64,000 nt of DNA from an uncultured Lachnospiraceae bacterium (GTDB lineage Bacteria > Bacillota > Clostridia > Lachnospirales > Lachnospiraceae), in NCBI GenBank assembly GCA_947564735.1, contig CANOEC010000002.1, positions 180,738 through 244,737 on the forward strand, written 5' to 3'. Both the position numbers and the translations under genes were made by a program. Under the pieces are notes generated by a model. The model did not search any database. It was given only the letters and a program-made list of their open reading frames with translations, and was not told the DNA's origin. Shown here one piece after another: positions 16,943 to 25,815 of the stretch. Numbering within the stretch: the stretch's first letter is position 1; the number at the start of each line of letters is the position of its first letter.

Positions 16943-17126
16943 GGTTATCTCCGTAATTTTTAAATATGTGAATTTGTTTCCCCTTTGACGTTCATTTCCC
17001 CTTATATTAATTTTATCGTACCATATTGAAAAAAAACGTAGCAAGAACTTTCTTTGCAACTTTCTGCCATAACTTTCTGCATCTTTCTCCGCACTCTGCA
17101 GTTTACATTTGGCACGTACAGATTCA

Positions 17127-17155
17127 TTGACATTCTGCTTTTAAAGAATTAGAAT
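17127..17155 (+). promoter_or_regulatory. Sigma-A promoter for the PNPOx-like gene
   Basis: TTGACA at 17127-17132, a 17-bp spacer and TAGAAT at 17150-17155. The start codon is at 17225 with AAGGAGACAAACA before it. The promoter lies in the 282-bp gap between divergent genes. Confidence 0.75.
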
Positions 17156-17224
17156 TGGATTATCTAAGGAGACAATATGACAACTCACTCCAACCGACAC
17201 CACTTAAAGAAAAGGAGACAAACA

Positions 17225-17659
17225 ATGGAAAAACTTACTGCTGAATCAAAAAGACTTATGGACGAACGGTTCGGACATGATAGCATAATTGCATTGGCTA
17301 CCGTGGATGACGGTGCACCCTATGTCCGGAATGTAAATGCGTTCTATGAAGATGGCGTGTTTTATGTGATTACTTATGCACTTTCCAACAAAATGAAGCA
17401 TATCGCAAATAATTCTGCCGTAGCGATTGCCGGCGACTGGTTTACCGCTCAGGGAAACGGAAGTAACCTCGGTTATTTCGGCAAACCGGAAAACAAGGAG
17501 ATTGCTGAAAAACTGAAAAAAGCATTCTCTGCATGGATTGATAACGGTCATAATAACTTTGAAGACGAAAACACCTGTATTCTTCGTATTGAACTTACGG
17601 ATGGCATTCTCTTTTCCCATGGGACAAGATATGACATTGATTTTCGACCAGAGTCTTAA
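17225..17659 (+). CDS. Pyridoxamine 5'-phosphate oxidase-like flavoprotein
   Basis: The 144-aa protein has the split-barrel pattern of the PNPOx-like family: SIIALATVDDGAPYVRNVNA, VFYVITYALSNKMKHIANN and VAIAGDWF, ending ILRIELTDGILF. Family members bind FMN or related cofactors and reduce varied substrates; the substrate here is unknown. The start at 17225 follows AAGGAG. Its 3' end overlaps the convergent decayed gene by 65 bp. Confidence 0.8.
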   Translation: MEKLTAESKRLMDERFGHDSIIALATVDDGAPYVRNVNAFYEDGVFYVITYALSNKMKHIANNSAVAIAGDWFTAQGNGSNLGYFGKPENKEIAEKLKKAFSAWIDNGHNNFEDENTCILRIELTDGILFSHGTRYDIDFRPES

Positions 17660-18525
17660 ACTGCAGCGCCCAGAATGTCAAATCGCAGTCCAGACCCGGA
17701 CCGTTTTTATAATTTTCTTCCAGTCTCACATCCACATATGAGGTAGGATATTCTATCTTCATCGGTGAGTAGCGCTTATTATGTGACTGCTCAAAATTCA
17801 TTTTCAGAATACCTTCCTCATTGGTGGCTGCTGAAATTGCATCTAAGGATTCCTTTACGACAGCCACCCTGTCTCCTACTCCCAGCATCGCTATCTCTGT
17901 TAAAATTCTCCTATACGTTATTGTGTCGATGACGTCCGGGGAAAACGCCCGAATCGGCGTCACAAGCGCAAAGCAGGGCGCATAATATCTGCACTTTATT
18001 TTTACATGCATCTGATTGCCGGGTTTCATGATCCTGTTAATGTGATTTAGGGATTCCGCCAGCATCTGAATACGCTCTTTCGTTCTCCAAGCCTTTGTGT
18101 ATGCCAACATTTCCAATGTATACACATCCGGGAAATACTCGTCAGACTCAATGTAGGGGAGTTTATTTTTCCGCTCCACGCCCCTCCGTTTCTTTAAAAG
18201 CTCTTCCAAAGATGATATCTGCAAGACAGTTTCCGTTATGGATACCGATAAACCTGTTATGATATCTTTCCATCTCCGGCGGAATATAGGAAAATTCCTT
18301 TTCTAGGACTTCTTCATCACGCATGGCTTTTACAAAGTTTACCACAATAGGATATTCCTTCGGAATCGCGTAATAGGAAAGCAGTCTGGCTGCGGTTTCC
18401 CCGTCCTGCAAAGGCGTTTTGTGCAGTACCGTGCCCCGCCAGTTATCCCAGCTATGCATACCGCTTCCGATATACCCGTCCGCTTTTACATACTTTTGTA
18501 CTAATTGAAAATGCGGAAGTGCATA
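17595..18525 (-). pseudogene. Frameshifted remnant of an unknown gene
   Basis: Two reading frames together give one protein-like stretch: GYIGSGMHSWDNWRGTV through R-F-I-G-I-H-N-G-N-C-L in the first, then from about 18220 PYIESDEYFPDVYTLEMLAY to FWALQF in the second. The frames must be joined by an indel around 18170-18220. The upstream end runs straight into the broken GyrI-like gene at about 18525, so the true N-terminus is lost. I do not recognise the family. No plausible complete start exists. Confidence 0.5.
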
Positions 18526-18859
18526 TATTATCTTCCTTGCCATAAAGCCAGCAGGTGCCCAGACTTGACTTCGGAAAATCAAGATACGAAAAGCTATCTG
18601 GAACTTCTGTATTTTCAGGTGTAAACATTCCAATCCAGTATTCCAGAAGCTCACCGTTTTTACGGCATTCCAATCCAACATACGCCCCGCCATTTTCCCA
18701 GACATCCAGTATCTTATCTGTACCGCCCATGCTATTTTCAATTACATCAAACCAGCCGTTCGCAAACCACTCGCCCCAGCCGCTGTAATCATGATATTTC
18801 CTTCCGATAAATCTCATAGCCGGGACTTCTTCCCGAAACACTTTCATAATTTCTGCCAT
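18452..18859 (-). pseudogene. Truncated GyrI-like effector-binding protein
   Basis: From ATG at 18859 (after GAAGGAGAAAAAGGAT) the protein reads as a stand-alone GyrI-like ligand-binding domain: MKVFREEVPAMRFIGRKYHD, GLECRKNGELLEYWIGMF and DFPKSSLGTCWLYGKEDN. Homologues continue for some 40 more residues after this point. Here the sequence changes at about 18525 and runs to a stop at 18452 in unrelated sequence. It looks like a deletion fusion with the neighbouring remnant. Confidence 0.6.
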
Positions 18860-18887
18860 ATCCTTTTTCTCCTTCTTATTTTCTAAT

Positions 18888-19543
18888 CTATGATTGCGCC
18901 TTGATATGAATATATATCTGCTCCGAGAACTCTCTGCTCTCCTCCCTGTATGTTTCAAAATCACAATCTCCAAGCTTTCTATAACCATCCTGCGGAACCC
19001 ATTCGCATGTTCGGTCAAGATACCGATATAGTAATCAAGTTTGTTTTTCTCAAAATCCCATACGCTAAACCCATAATCCGTCTGCAATTCTCCACCGGAT
19101 AGTTTACGGGAAAGCTTTCCGCAATGATATCGATTCCAGAACCTCGTGCAGTCTGCTTCGTCACTTTTATATACGGTTGCATAAAACGGCTGCAATTCTA
19201 AAATACGCGGTTCAATTGCAAATTCATCTCTCTGCAATTGGTTTCTATGGAGTAATTTCAAACTGCTGTCCACGTTTCTGTAATCAGACGGCAGGATATG
19301 GTGTTCTGCACGAAACGCTCTTGTAAAATTTTCTTTGGAGTTAAACCCATGCCTGTATCCTATGCGGGATATCGCCTCATCCCGGTCCGCAATATCCTTG
19401 ACGCTTTCCGTAATCCTTCTTTTACGGATATACTCCGCCGGCGTCATATGCAGTTCTTCCCTAAACACCCGTAGAAAATGGTATTTTGAATAACCTCCTG
19501 ATGTTTCATAACCGCACCCCGCACATATTGAATCATAGCACAT
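18888..19543 (-). pseudogene. AraC-family regulator, 5'-truncated and frameshifted
   Basis: The HTH pair is visible as GYSKYHFLRVFREELHMTP and IGYRHGFNSKENFTRAFRAE, followed by an effector-binding part. The first about 25 residues of the DNA-binding domain are missing or scrambled. Near 19005 the good frame ends at LDYYIGILTEHAN and resumes in another frame as WVPQDGYRKL, ending at the TAG at 18888-18890. Thus it has both a lost start and an indel. Together with the two remnants downstream it forms a decaying regulator cluster. Confidence 0.65.
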
Positions 19544-19585
19544 CCCATATTGGAAGCGTTGATATGGATTGCGATTCTTTCATGA

Positions 19586-19618
19586 CAAAAAGGACTTTCC
19601 GCATCCACGGAAAGCCCC
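19586..19618 (-). terminator. Intrinsic terminator of the sigma/anti-sigma operon
   Basis: On the minus strand GGGGCTTTCCG, a six-nt loop and CGGAAAGTCC are followed by a T run. It lies just after the stop codon at 19624. Confidence 0.85.
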
Positions 19619-19623
19619 TTCTT

Positions 19624-20220
19624 TTATTCACAGCTCCAACTGTCGGGCATGGCATATTTATGTGGTCCAACCGCATACCCGCCTTGATATTTTACCGTCA
19701 CATACATCGTCTCTTCACCACTTATAAGTTTCACGTAACAGACACCGTCCTCAAATTTATCTGTGATATCAACTTTCTGGTCAAGCCAGTAGACCCAGAC
19801 AGAACCGTCATCTTCATATTCTACTTCCGGCATCATCAAATGCTCCATAAGTTCTTCTTCCGTCATAGGCGTTTCGCTTCCGTCCAGTGAAAGTGAAACA
19901 CCGCCGCCGGCTCTGAAATTCTCATTTCCGTCCGCATCCGTATATTCCATACTATAAGTTCCGTCCCCGTCAAACTGAATCGTCGCATCCGTACAGTCTC
20001 CGTGGAACCATAGCTGAATCGTGCGCTGGATCCCGCCCACATCCATAGCGTATGCAGCAGTAGCGCTCGCCATGGATATCACACAGACGGCAACAGCCGC
20101 TGCCGTTGTTTTGAAAATATGCTGGTTTTTTATTTTTTTCATCTTTTCTACCTCCAATGAAATTTCACCAGATGGATACACTGCCAAAAACGCCTTTTTA
20201 TATTTTTCCTTATTCGTCAT
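19624..20220 (-). CDS. Membrane-anchored protein, probable anti-sigma factor
   Basis: The 198-aa product has a cytoplasmic N-terminus of about 35 residues (MTNKEKYKKAFLAVYPSGE), one membrane segment (TTAAAVAVCVISMASATAAY) and an acidic outer domain with tandem beta-rich segments. Its ATG overlaps the end of the ECF sigma gene by 11 nt, the usual arrangement of sigma and cognate anti-sigma. The sequence itself is not a well-known anti-sigma family, so the role rests on context. Confidence 0.65.
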   Translation of the reverse strand: MTNKEKYKKAFLAVYPSGEISLEVEKMKKIKNQHIFKTTAAAVAVCVISMASATAAYAMDVGGIQRTIQLWFHGDCTDATIQFDGDGTYSMEYTDADGNENFRAGGGVSLSLDGSETPMTEEELMEHLMMPEVEYEDDGSVWVYWLDQKVDITDKFEDGVCYVKLISGEETMYVTVKYQGGYAVGPHKYAMPDSWSCE

Positions 20221-20692
20221 AGTCCCAGCCCTCCTTCAATGTGTTCCGAAGCAGCAATCTTGCGCGCGACAGTCTGACTTTCACATTCCCCTGTGTCAGC
20301 TTCAAGATATCCGCGATTTCCTTGATTGAATAATCCTCGTAATAAAACAGATGAATCACGATACGATATTTTTCAGGCAGATGCATGACCGCCTCAAACA
20401 ACTCTGAAGATTCCTCCGACTCGAAGGTTAATGTCTGTATGTAGTCCTCAAGTGGCAGCGAATTTCGTCTGAAAAAAACGCTGTTTTTGTTTTTTGCCTT
20501 GTTGATTGCTACGCGGAGCAGCCATGCACGGATATGCTGTTCTGATTCAAACTCTTTTTTTATTGCCCAGTACTGGATGAATGTATCCTGCACAACGTCC
20601 TCCGCATCGTGTGCATTCTTACATACACTGAAAGCCATGACATAAAGATTATTGCGATATTTTTCTATGAGTGTCTCCACTGGTGGTTTCAT
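20210..20692 (-). CDS. ECF-type RNA polymerase sigma factor
   Basis: Region 2 is visible as YRNNLYVMAFSVCKNAHDAE and VVQDTFIQYWAIKKEF, and region 4 as LPEKYRIVIHLFYYEDYSI and IADILKLTQGNVKVRLSRAR. At 160 aa it is a minimal ECF factor. The start at 20692 follows AAAGGAGCGGGATT. Two GTTAC motifs 15 bp apart about 45-65 bp upstream (20737-20757) may be part of an autoregulated promoter. The following gene is a likely anti-sigma factor, coupled by an 11-nt overlap. Confidence 0.88.
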   Translation of the reverse strand: MKPPVETLIEKYRNNLYVMAFSVCKNAHDAEDVVQDTFIQYWAIKKEFESEQHIRAWLLRVAINKAKNKNSVFFRRNSLPLEDYIQTLTFESEESSELFEAVMHLPEKYRIVIHLFYYEDYSIKEIADILKLTQGNVKVRLSRARLLLRNTLKEGWDYDE

Positions 20693-20807
20693 AATCCCGC
20701 TCCTTTGTTCTTTTGAAAAGCTTTTCACTAATCATACAAACGTAACGATGAAAAGGTAACAAAAAAACTGCAAAATTTTTAAAACCGGCTGTTTTTGTCT
20801 CACTCCC

Positions 20808-23054
20808 CTAAGCTTTACGGTATCTGCTGACCCTCTCGTCAGCAATCACGCCGTCAAAATTCATCCCAAAACCGAAATCATAAACATGTCCTTCTTCGTC
20901 CTGATAGCACTCCATATCAAACGCCACATCTTCCTTCTGCTTCTCCACGGTCTCCATATCTGCAGGCATCTGTATGGGAAGCAGTCCCTCCGGCGCAAAT
21001 CTGCCGGTAATGACATCAAGCACCGCCTGCGGGCTGACGCCGTATTCCACAAGAAGGGCGTCTGTACATGGTTCCAGCTCTGACATGACCGTCGGATTTT
21101 TCAAAGCTATGATTGTGACCACCGGTTTCTCGCCCATCCGCCTGCGCATTTCTTCCACCAGATCCAAGTCCGACTCGTTGGCGGCTCTGTTCCATTTACC
21201 CCGATAACCGCGGTCCGTAAATTCTTCCAACGGGTCTCCTCCCGCCATGCTGGGCTGTCTGGCGCCCACTGCCTGATACGGTCTATACTGCAGGGTAACC
21301 GGCACATAGCCGTTTGCCCCTGCCTTCCGCTCCTTAGGGTCATAGCCGCAGGAAATCGGCGACTCTATAAAGCACAACGCTGCATCCGCCTCCTCCGGCG
21401 TATCCACCACCTCAAAATATTCCGAAGCGGCTTTTTTCCCTGCCGGAACCACCGTGCGGTCACCCGTCGGCGTGCTCATAAAGCTCATATGGGACTTAAT
21501 GAACCGGTCCGGTATGTAGACCTTAATCCCTTCTTTCAATGGAAGCACATGCTTTTTGTTCTTCAACATAGTGACCGATTTCAACTGGGACTGGTAGCCC
21601 TTCTCCATAAAGACCGGGCATCCTACGGTATGCAGGGATTCCTCCAGATTCAGATAAGGATTCTCAAACAGCCCCGTCCGGAAAATATTCAACAACAGCC
21701 TGTAAGCGGAGCGCCTAAACCGTGCCTCCGCCGCTTCCCTGCCGTATTTTTCGCAGAGCATCTGATAAGCTTCCAGCACCGGAGCTGCATCGTTGTTCCC
21801 GCCGAACTGGTCTACGCCAGCCTCCAACGCCTTGCAGTGCCGCTGTGCTTCCGTCAGGTTCTCCACACCCCAGCACTTTCCCGCAAAGCTCTCCTCCGCC
21901 TCGCCGATAGGATGAGTGACGCCCCAGTCTGTACATACGACGCCGTCATAGCCCAGTTCTTCCCGGAGCAGGTCATGAATCAGATACCTGCTAAAAGAAT
22001 TGCCCACGTTCTCCCCATATTTCTGGTCAAGACCATAGGAAATGGTATAATAAGGCATGACCGCGCTTGCCTTTCCTGTCTTTTCATTCAGGGAAAAGGC
22101 GCCTTCCGTAAACGGTCTTAAATGCTCCTTGTCATTTCCGCCCGGATACACCGCGTATTTTCCATAGGCATAGTGAGCATCCCTGCCGCCCTCACATGGT
22201 CCGCCGCCCGGAAAATGCTTTACCATCGTGTTCACACTGTCTTTTCCCCATCCGTTCCCGCTGTCCTTTGTCGTCTGAAAACCATCGCAGTATGCCTTCG
22301 TCATATCAATCGTCATCTGCGTATGTTCCCCGAACGTATCCGCAAACCGCATCCATCTCGGCTCCGTGGCAAGATCAATCTGCGGGGAAAGCGCCGTAGT
22401 GATTCCCAGCGCACGGTACTCTGCGGAGGCAATCTCCCCAAATTCCCTGACCAGCGCAGGGTCAAAGGCTGCGGACAACCCGATACCATTCGCCCATTTG
22501 GAAATTGTTTCTCCTGTCACTCCCATATATTCCGCCGTGGAGCCAGCTCCGTGCCGTGGGTCTGAGCTGTTGTTCACCGGGATGCCGAAGCCGGAGTTCT
22601 CCGCCAGCGCCTGCATTTTATTATTCCAGCGCACTGCCGTCTCTGTACTCTCCAGCCCCATAATCAACACATGGCGCACCTTATCCTCTACGATAAACTT
22701 TTTCTGCTGGTCAGTCAGCTCCCACGGTTCTACACCGCTTTCCTCGTATTTTTTACCGCCATAGGTTCCTCCGAAGACAGCCGCCGGCACCATCTGGTGC
22801 GCACTATACAGCATCAGACCGGCAATATCTTCTATTGATATCCGCTTGGACAAATCTTTCGCCCGTTCCTCATAGGAAAGCCGCCAGTCCTCATAAGGCG
22901 CCAGCTCCCCGGTTCCGAGAAAGTCCTTGAAGGCAAACCCGTCCTCCGTTAAGATACCAACCCTGCTGCCCACAGCAATCCCCAGCGTCTGACCGCCTTC
23001 ATTTTCAATCAAAAAAAAACCGTCCTGCTCTGTTTTCTTCCATTTACAATCCAT
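20808..23054 (-). CDS. Glycoside hydrolase family 3 protein
   Basis: The 748-aa protein has the GH3 N-terminal barrel with KHFPGGGP at about 279-286 and the nucleophile motif VCTDW (Asp376), and the C-terminal alpha/beta sandwich with KKHVLPL and VEYGVSPQAVLDVITGRFAP. It has no signal peptide, so it should act on imported sugars in the cytoplasm; beta-glucosidase or beta-xylosidase are the likely activities. ATG at 23054 starts 8 nt after the stop of the nucleotidyltransferase gene. An earlier TTG at 23078 is possible but overlaps that gene. Confidence 0.85.
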   Translation of the reverse strand: MDCKWKKTEQDGFFLIENEGGQTLGIAVGSRVGILTEDGFAFKDFLGTGELAPYEDWRLSYEERAKDLSKRISIEDIAGLMLYSAHQMVPAAVFGGTYGGKKYEESGVEPWELTDQQKKFIVEDKVRHVLIMGLESTETAVRWNNKMQALAENSGFGIPVNNSSDPRHGAGSTAEYMGVTGETISKWANGIGLSAAFDPALVREFGEIASAEYRALGITTALSPQIDLATEPRWMRFADTFGEHTQMTIDMTKAYCDGFQTTKDSGNGWGKDSVNTMVKHFPGGGPCEGGRDAHYAYGKYAVYPGGNDKEHLRPFTEGAFSLNEKTGKASAVMPYYTISYGLDQKYGENVGNSFSRYLIHDLLREELGYDGVVCTDWGVTHPIGEAEESFAGKCWGVENLTEAQRHCKALEAGVDQFGGNNDAAPVLEAYQMLCEKYGREAAEARFRRSAYRLLLNIFRTGLFENPYLNLEESLHTVGCPVFMEKGYQSQLKSVTMLKNKKHVLPLKEGIKVYIPDRFIKSHMSFMSTPTGDRTVVPAGKKAASEYFEVVDTPEEADAALCFIESPISCGYDPKERKAGANGYVPVTLQYRPYQAVGARQPSMAGGDPLEEFTDRGYRGKWNRAANESDLDLVEEMRRRMGEKPVVTIIALKNPTVMSELEPCTDALLVEYGVSPQAVLDVITGRFAPEGLLPIQMPADMETVEKQKEDVAFDMECYQDEEGHVYDFGFGMNFDGVIADERVSRYRKA

Positions 23055-23061
23055 CCTCTTA

Positions 23062-24150
23062 TCACACTCCTTTGTCAATTATTGTGACATAATCACGCAC
23101 GAAAGCATCTATATCAGCCTCATGCATCACTTGTATGCCTGCCCTTCGGTACTCATCCAGATATTCCCCCAGAATCTCGTCGCACGCCTTTGCCGTCTTA
23201 TATAAATCCTGCGGTTCGTATCCTCTCAGAGCATCATATCTGCCAATATCCACTTCACTGCCAATTTCCGAGAACATTGCATTTAAGCTGACTAAGCTCA
23301 TAAACGCAAGGTGCCTGTTTCCTGTTGTGGCTGCTTCATACATCTTATTGCGCCAATTTGAATACATCTCCTCATAAGTGCCCACAAGCGTATCGCCCGC
23401 CACCGCTTCCTTTTGCCCGCCAACGGTTTCTTTCACCTGCAAAAAAACGGCTATGGTTTCTTTCATAAGAAGCGTCAAATGCTCCTTTACCGCCGTAGCC
23501 GAAGTTGCAGACAGGATACTTTCTATTCTGTCGCAGAGCCTTTCCGGTCTGCACTGCATAGCGTTCAGCTCTTCGTAAGCACGCTTTACTCCATAATGAA
23601 AATACTTTTTATTTAACATTGCTATGGCGTTCTCCACATAATAAATGACATTGCCGGCGCTATCCAGCACATCAGACATATGCTCCGAAATCATAGCCAT
23701 TGTGTAAGAATGCTCCGCCTCTCGTAATTGTTTTTCCGCCTTTTTATAATCTTCCTCCGTGAAGGGTGCCGCCAGAATATCACTCGCGTTCTGCCGCAAT
23801 ACCTCCAACCGCTCTTTGTATTTCTCATCGGTACAATAAACGATTCTCGCATTCATCAGTTTAGAAATATTGGGATGTTCATATCCGGCATCCCTCTGTA
23901 ACTGCTCCCATGTAGTACAGTAAATATCATGTCCAACCTGTAAATCATCCTGTATAAATCCACATCCCAGCTGCCAGCCTCTGTCATCATTTATCAGGAT
24001 GAGCAAATCTAAATCCGACTTTTCATGAAAGTCGCCTGTCAGAAAGGAACCGTATATGCCTATTAAAGCGAGGACGCCCGGACACACCCTGTCTGCCTTT
24101 TCTATCACCGCATTGATTATCTTCTCATTTCTTTCATCCAAATACATCAT
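23062..24150 (-). CDS. Nucleotidyltransferase domain protein
   Basis: The 362-aa protein has the motif GIYGSFLTGDFHEKSDLDLL (about residues 32-51), the GS...DxD signature of polymerase-beta-like nucleotidyltransferases, followed by a long helical domain. Relatives modify small molecules or remain uncharacterised. ATG at 24150 has GGGAG 9 nt upstream. It is the first gene of a two-gene unit with the GH3 enzyme, so a link with sugar metabolism is possible but unproven. Confidence 0.7.
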   Translation of the reverse strand: MMYLDERNEKIINAVIEKADRVCPGVLALIGIYGSFLTGDFHEKSDLDLLILINDDRGWQLGCGFIQDDLQVGHDIYCTTWEQLQRDAGYEHPNISKLMNARIVYCTDEKYKERLEVLRQNASDILAAPFTEEDYKKAEKQLREAEHSYTMAMISEHMSDVLDSAGNVIYYVENAIAMLNKKYFHYGVKRAYEELNAMQCRPERLCDRIESILSATSATAVKEHLTLLMKETIAVFLQVKETVGGQKEAVAGDTLVGTYEEMYSNWRNKMYEAATTGNRHLAFMSLVSLNAMFSEIGSEVDIGRYDALRGYEPQDLYKTAKACDEILGEYLDEYRRAGIQVMHEADIDAFVRDYVTIIDKGV

Positions 24151-24274
24151 GACTGTTTACTCCCTTTCCCAGGCTTTGAAAGCCGCACAATAACGTTTTG
24201 CGATTATCTGCTTTTATCATAGCAAAGGCAATATTCTGGTACAAGGTTTAAAAATACTTATAATTAAAATCACC

Positions 24275-24306
24275 AAAAAACGCCTGCCTTTTCCGGAGCA
24301 AGCGCC
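24275..24306 (-). terminator. Intrinsic terminator after the HIT gene
   Basis: On the minus strand CGCTTGC and GCAGGCG pair (one G-U) around a loop and are followed by TTTTTT at 24280-24275. It lies 19 bp after the HIT stop codon. Confidence 0.8.
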
Positions 24307-24324
24307 TTCTGAATTATCCGCATA

Positions 24325-24792
24325 TCATTTCTGTTGTTCCTTTTCCAGCAATTTATCCAATTCGGTCCTGAGCCGCGTTTTTAAATCTTCCAGTTCTTCC
24401 GGCGTCGGCAGAAATTCGTCCGCTATCAATTCCGCGCCTAATTTCCAGACAGGACCTCCTGTTTCGGTGTCTCCCTTTCTTCTGGGAAAAAGATGCCAAT
24501 GCATATGGACGCCGCTGCCAGCGCCTAAAAGCTCGTAGTTTAATTTGTCCGGCTTAAATGCATTGTAAACTGCCTCCGCCACAATTGCCATCTCATGAAG
24601 AAATGCATCCCTGAAATCCGGTTCCAGAAAATGCAGCTCCGTTGCATGTTCCTTGCACAAGAACAAAGTATACCCTTTGATGCGCTGATGGTCTCCGATG
24701 ACAACATATCCCGTATTCAATTCCTTGACGAAATAGGGATTGCTGCCATTTTTCGTGCTTTCAATTCTCTCACAAACCATACAATGTTCCAT
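24325..24792 (-). CDS. HIT-family nucleotide hydrolase
   Basis: The 155-aa protein has the histidine triad GSGVHMHWHLFPR (HxHxH) at about residues 93-105 and a Zn-type pair near the start (MEHCMVCERI). HIT enzymes hydrolyse nucleoside phosphoramidates or dinucleotides in the cytoplasm. The start at 24792 follows AAGGAGGAAGTT; the longer frame upstream lacks a ribosome site and would overlap the previous gene. Confidence 0.9.
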   Translation of the reverse strand: MEHCMVCERIESTKNGSNPYFVKELNTGYVVIGDHQRIKGYTLFLCKEHATELHFLEPDFRDAFLHEMAIVAEAVYNAFKPDKLNYELLGAGSGVHMHWHLFPRRKGDTETGGPVWKLGAELIADEFLPTPEELEDLKTRLRTELDKLLEKEQQK

Positions 24793-24835
24793 AACTTCCT
24801 CCTTTTTGTCTGCAAATGCACAAACCGAAATTACT

Positions 24836-25465
24836 CTATCCCTGCGAATCTTTTTCGATAGCATAGTATGTATTCTTATAGAACGGTTGTATTAGCATTG
24901 CTGTGTTCCATAACCTTAGAAAATCTTTATTTTTGACTTTACGGTTATAGAATGCATTATCGCAATTTACCAGCTCCGATAGGGACTCCGCCAGATAGAT
25001 ATGTTCTTTATCATATCCTACCACCGGAACAAAGTGCAGCCAGTTCTTTTTCGGCAAAACACGAATCAAAACAATAATTGGGGCGCCTTTGCTTAACTCC
25101 CTTTTTAATGCCTTCAAATTCCCACTGCAATAAATTACACGAAAACCATATCTTTGAAAAAGTTTTTTTATCCCCTTTGGATAGGTATACCCACTACGCA
25201 TTCTATTTGGCATATCCTCATATATTTGTTTTCCGTCTGCCTCTATTCCAAAATGGCGTAGCACATAGGCAGAAGAATAACCCGAACACATGAGACCCGT
25301 CTGTATGTCAATTCGGTTTTGTTTCGCAATAAAGTATTCCTCTTTGCAGGAACTAACTGCCATTTTGAAGCGGAATCCTCCCATTAAGACAACATCCACA
25401 ATCGTTGTAATCACAAGATAATTGAATATTGTCCATGCAACAACAATGAATATCCAGAATCGCAT
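24836..25465 (-). CDS. Membrane-anchored C39-like cysteine peptidase
   Basis: The 209-aa product begins with a single membrane helix (IFIVVAWTIFNYLVITTIV) and continues with a papain-like C39 fold: QTGLMCSGYSSAYVLRHFG with the catalytic Cys, and LHFVPVVGYDKEHIYLAES with the catalytic His. C39-like proteins cut double-glycine leaders or other peptides; here it should face outside. The start at 25465 has GGGGGTGGCAAAGCA before it. No bacteriocin precursor is visible beside it. Confidence 0.7.
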   Translation of the reverse strand: MRFWIFIVVAWTIFNYLVITTIVDVVLMGGFRFKMAVSSCKEEYFIAKQNRIDIQTGLMCSGYSSAYVLRHFGIEADGKQIYEDMPNRMRSGYTYPKGIKKLFQRYGFRVIYCSGNLKALKRELSKGAPIIVLIRVLPKKNWLHFVPVVGYDKEHIYLAESLSELVNCDNAFYNRKVKNKDFLRLWNTAMLIQPFYKNTYYAIEKDSQG

Positions 25466-25733
25466 TGCTTTGCCACCCCCTTCGTTGTTTCCTACTGTCT
25501 GGTCGGATTTGGACATGTAATAATCTATGTTCAAAATCTTTTTGAATCTTAACACCCTATTATTTTTTCGTCAAACCATATTTAACGTTAAGGTCTTTTG
25601 CCTCATCCTCCCTTTTGCCTGTTTGCCACACGCTTTAACTTTTTATTGTTATTTCTAAAACGCTTCCTGTCCACAACAATAACTGCCGGAAATGGCAATA
25701 TATTTTATATTGAAAAAAATTGCATACGCGCTC

Positions 25734-25762
25734 TCGACAAAGGCAAAATTTAATATTAGAAT
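25734..25762 (+). promoter_or_regulatory. Sigma-A promoter for the rubredoxin-GltB gene
   Basis: TCGACA at 25734-25739, a 17-bp spacer and TAGAAT at 25757-25762 lie 54 bp upstream of the start codon at 25816. The remaining gap back to 25466 shows nothing else recognisable. Confidence 0.7.
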
Positions 25763-25815
25763 AAATTAACCAGCTAACGCTATACCATAAAAAAGCAAAT
25801 AAGGAGGTGTTTGCT

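Noticed and set aside
21489-22764. Several long open frames on the plus strand opposite the GH3 gene
   Set aside because: They are antisense shadows of a well-conserved GH3 coding region and lack start signals.
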